64,000 nt of DNA, taken from contig CP036352.1 in assembly GCA_007753915.1 (NCBI GenBank), positions 2,915,306 to 2,979,305 of the forward strand, written 5' to 3'. How positions within the stretch are numbered: the first letter of the stretch is position 1; each line of letters begins with the position of its first letter. Under the pieces are notes generated by a model. The model was not told the DNA's origin. It worked only from the letters and a program-made list of their open reading frames with translations, and made no database searches. Below, one piece after another: positions 63,644 through 64,000 of the stretch. This DNA is from Phycisphaerae bacterium RAS2. GTDB taxonomy: Bacteria; Planctomycetota; Phycisphaerae; UBA1845; UTPLA1. Made by a program: the position numbers and the translations under genes.

Positions 63644-64000
63644 ATGAGCAACTCCACGCCGCCGCTGTCTGATGCGCCCACGCCCAATCGCGGCGCTTCC
63701 GCGTCAAACCCACCGGACATGTCGCACAGCGTTCTCACGCGATTGCGAAGCGGCGATCCCGACGCGGGTCGGCTCCTCGACGAACTCTACCGCTCGGCAA
63801 TGCTGCGCTTCTGTCTCGGCTATCTGCACGACCCGATGGAGTCCGAGGATGCCGTGCAGGAAATCTTCTGGCGTGTGCTGCGATCCGACGCCCTGCCCGA
63901 CAACTTCCGCCCGTGGCTGTACAAGGTCGCGCGCAACCATTGCATCGCCGTCCTGCGCGAGCGCAAGCGCCACCATGCCGATCGCAACCCCCTTCCGACC
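63644..64000 (+). CDS. ECF RNA polymerase sigma factor, 3' end cut by window
   Basis: An ATG at 63644 opens a frame that stays open to the window edge, giving 119 visible residues. After a Pro/Ser-rich start of about 27 residues comes sigma region 2: LTRLRSGDPDAGRLLDELYRS in part, then the recognisable LHDPMESEDAVQEIFWRVL and FRPWLYKVARNHCIAVLRERK. This pattern is that of ECF sigma factors. Region 4 lies beyond the window. It follows the zinc-finger kinase gene by 17 bases, so they form a regulatory pair. Confidence 0.88.
   Translation, partial: MSNSTPPLSDAPTPNRGASASNPPDMSHSVLTRLRSGDPDAGRLLDELYRSAMLRFCLGYLHDPMESEDAVQEIFWRVLRSDALPDNFRPWLYKVARNHCIAVLRERKRHHADRNPLPT

Overview
The window is high-GC bacterial DNA that most resembles Planctomycetota, probably a Phycisphaerae-like lineage. 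This is inferred from gene content: an N-terminal zinc ribbon of the CGYNLRGL type on a membrane protein, a Ser/Thr kinase carrying an anti-sigma zinc finger next to an ECF sigma factor, paired SPFH proteins, a circularly permuted ATP-grasp/alpha-E/transglutaminase operon, and pyruvate phosphate dikinase plus archaeal-type phosphoglycerate mutase in glycolysis. No rRNA, CRISPR array, prophage or complete insertion sequence is visible. There is one tRNA (Gln, CTG).

Layout. 1-7312 (+): end of an Lgt-like gene, an exported HEAT-repeat protein, a tiny zinc-ribbon membrane protein, two overlapping SPFH genes and a zinc-ribbon membrane protein. 7352-8647 (-): kynureninase. 8868-15141: exported thioredoxin-like protein, PilZ-receiver-Hpt regulator (-), lipoprotein MsrA and ppdK. 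15104-18799 (-): ATP-grasp/alpha-E/transglutaminase operon ending in a STAS gene. 19014-22810 (-): diguanylate cyclase, a lipoprotein and glyA. 22974-25981 (+): UPF0145 protein, then nuoA and nuoB, a low-GC pair (sigma-4-like HTH protein and DUF2335 protein), and nuoC; nuoD does not follow. 26082-32097: GH31 glycosidase, zinc-dependent phospholipase C-like protein (-), RDD protein and a secreted protein. 32199-36119: tRNA-Gln, methyltransferase, then a mobile or accessory stretch with a REP-associated transposase (RAYT), a double-CXXCG immunity-like gene and a low-GC TPR gene.

36497-38109 (-): divergent YchF-like NTPase and a small membrane protein. 38247-44559 (+): selB-selA-apgM and then pyk. 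44772-49942 (+): glycosyltransferase and ABC-2 permease, PA0069-type radical SAM enzyme, M32 carboxypeptidase and DinB-like protein. 49965-53692: SRPBCC protein (-), MgtE (+), DedA, a 63-residue coiled-coil protein and 5-formyl-THF cyclo-ligase (all -). 53811-57261 (+): WecA-type transferase and O-antigen-ligase-like/TPR protein. 57393-61720 (+): condensation-type acyltransferase, acyl-CoA dehydrogenase, histidine kinase and LOG-family protein. 61830-64000 (+): zinc-finger Ser/Thr kinase and an ECF sigma factor cut by the window edge.

What stands out: the interruption of the nuo cluster by a low-GC gene pair; a RAYT with matching 13-bp inverted repeats next to an orphan immunity-like gene that still overlaps what looks like the tail of a lost toxin gene; several families of short palindromic repeats, one lying in frame inside a coding sequence; an Anbu-type peptide-modification operon with STAS in place of Anbu; and a kinase/ECF signalling pair. 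All functional calls come from reading motifs by eye. No database search was run.
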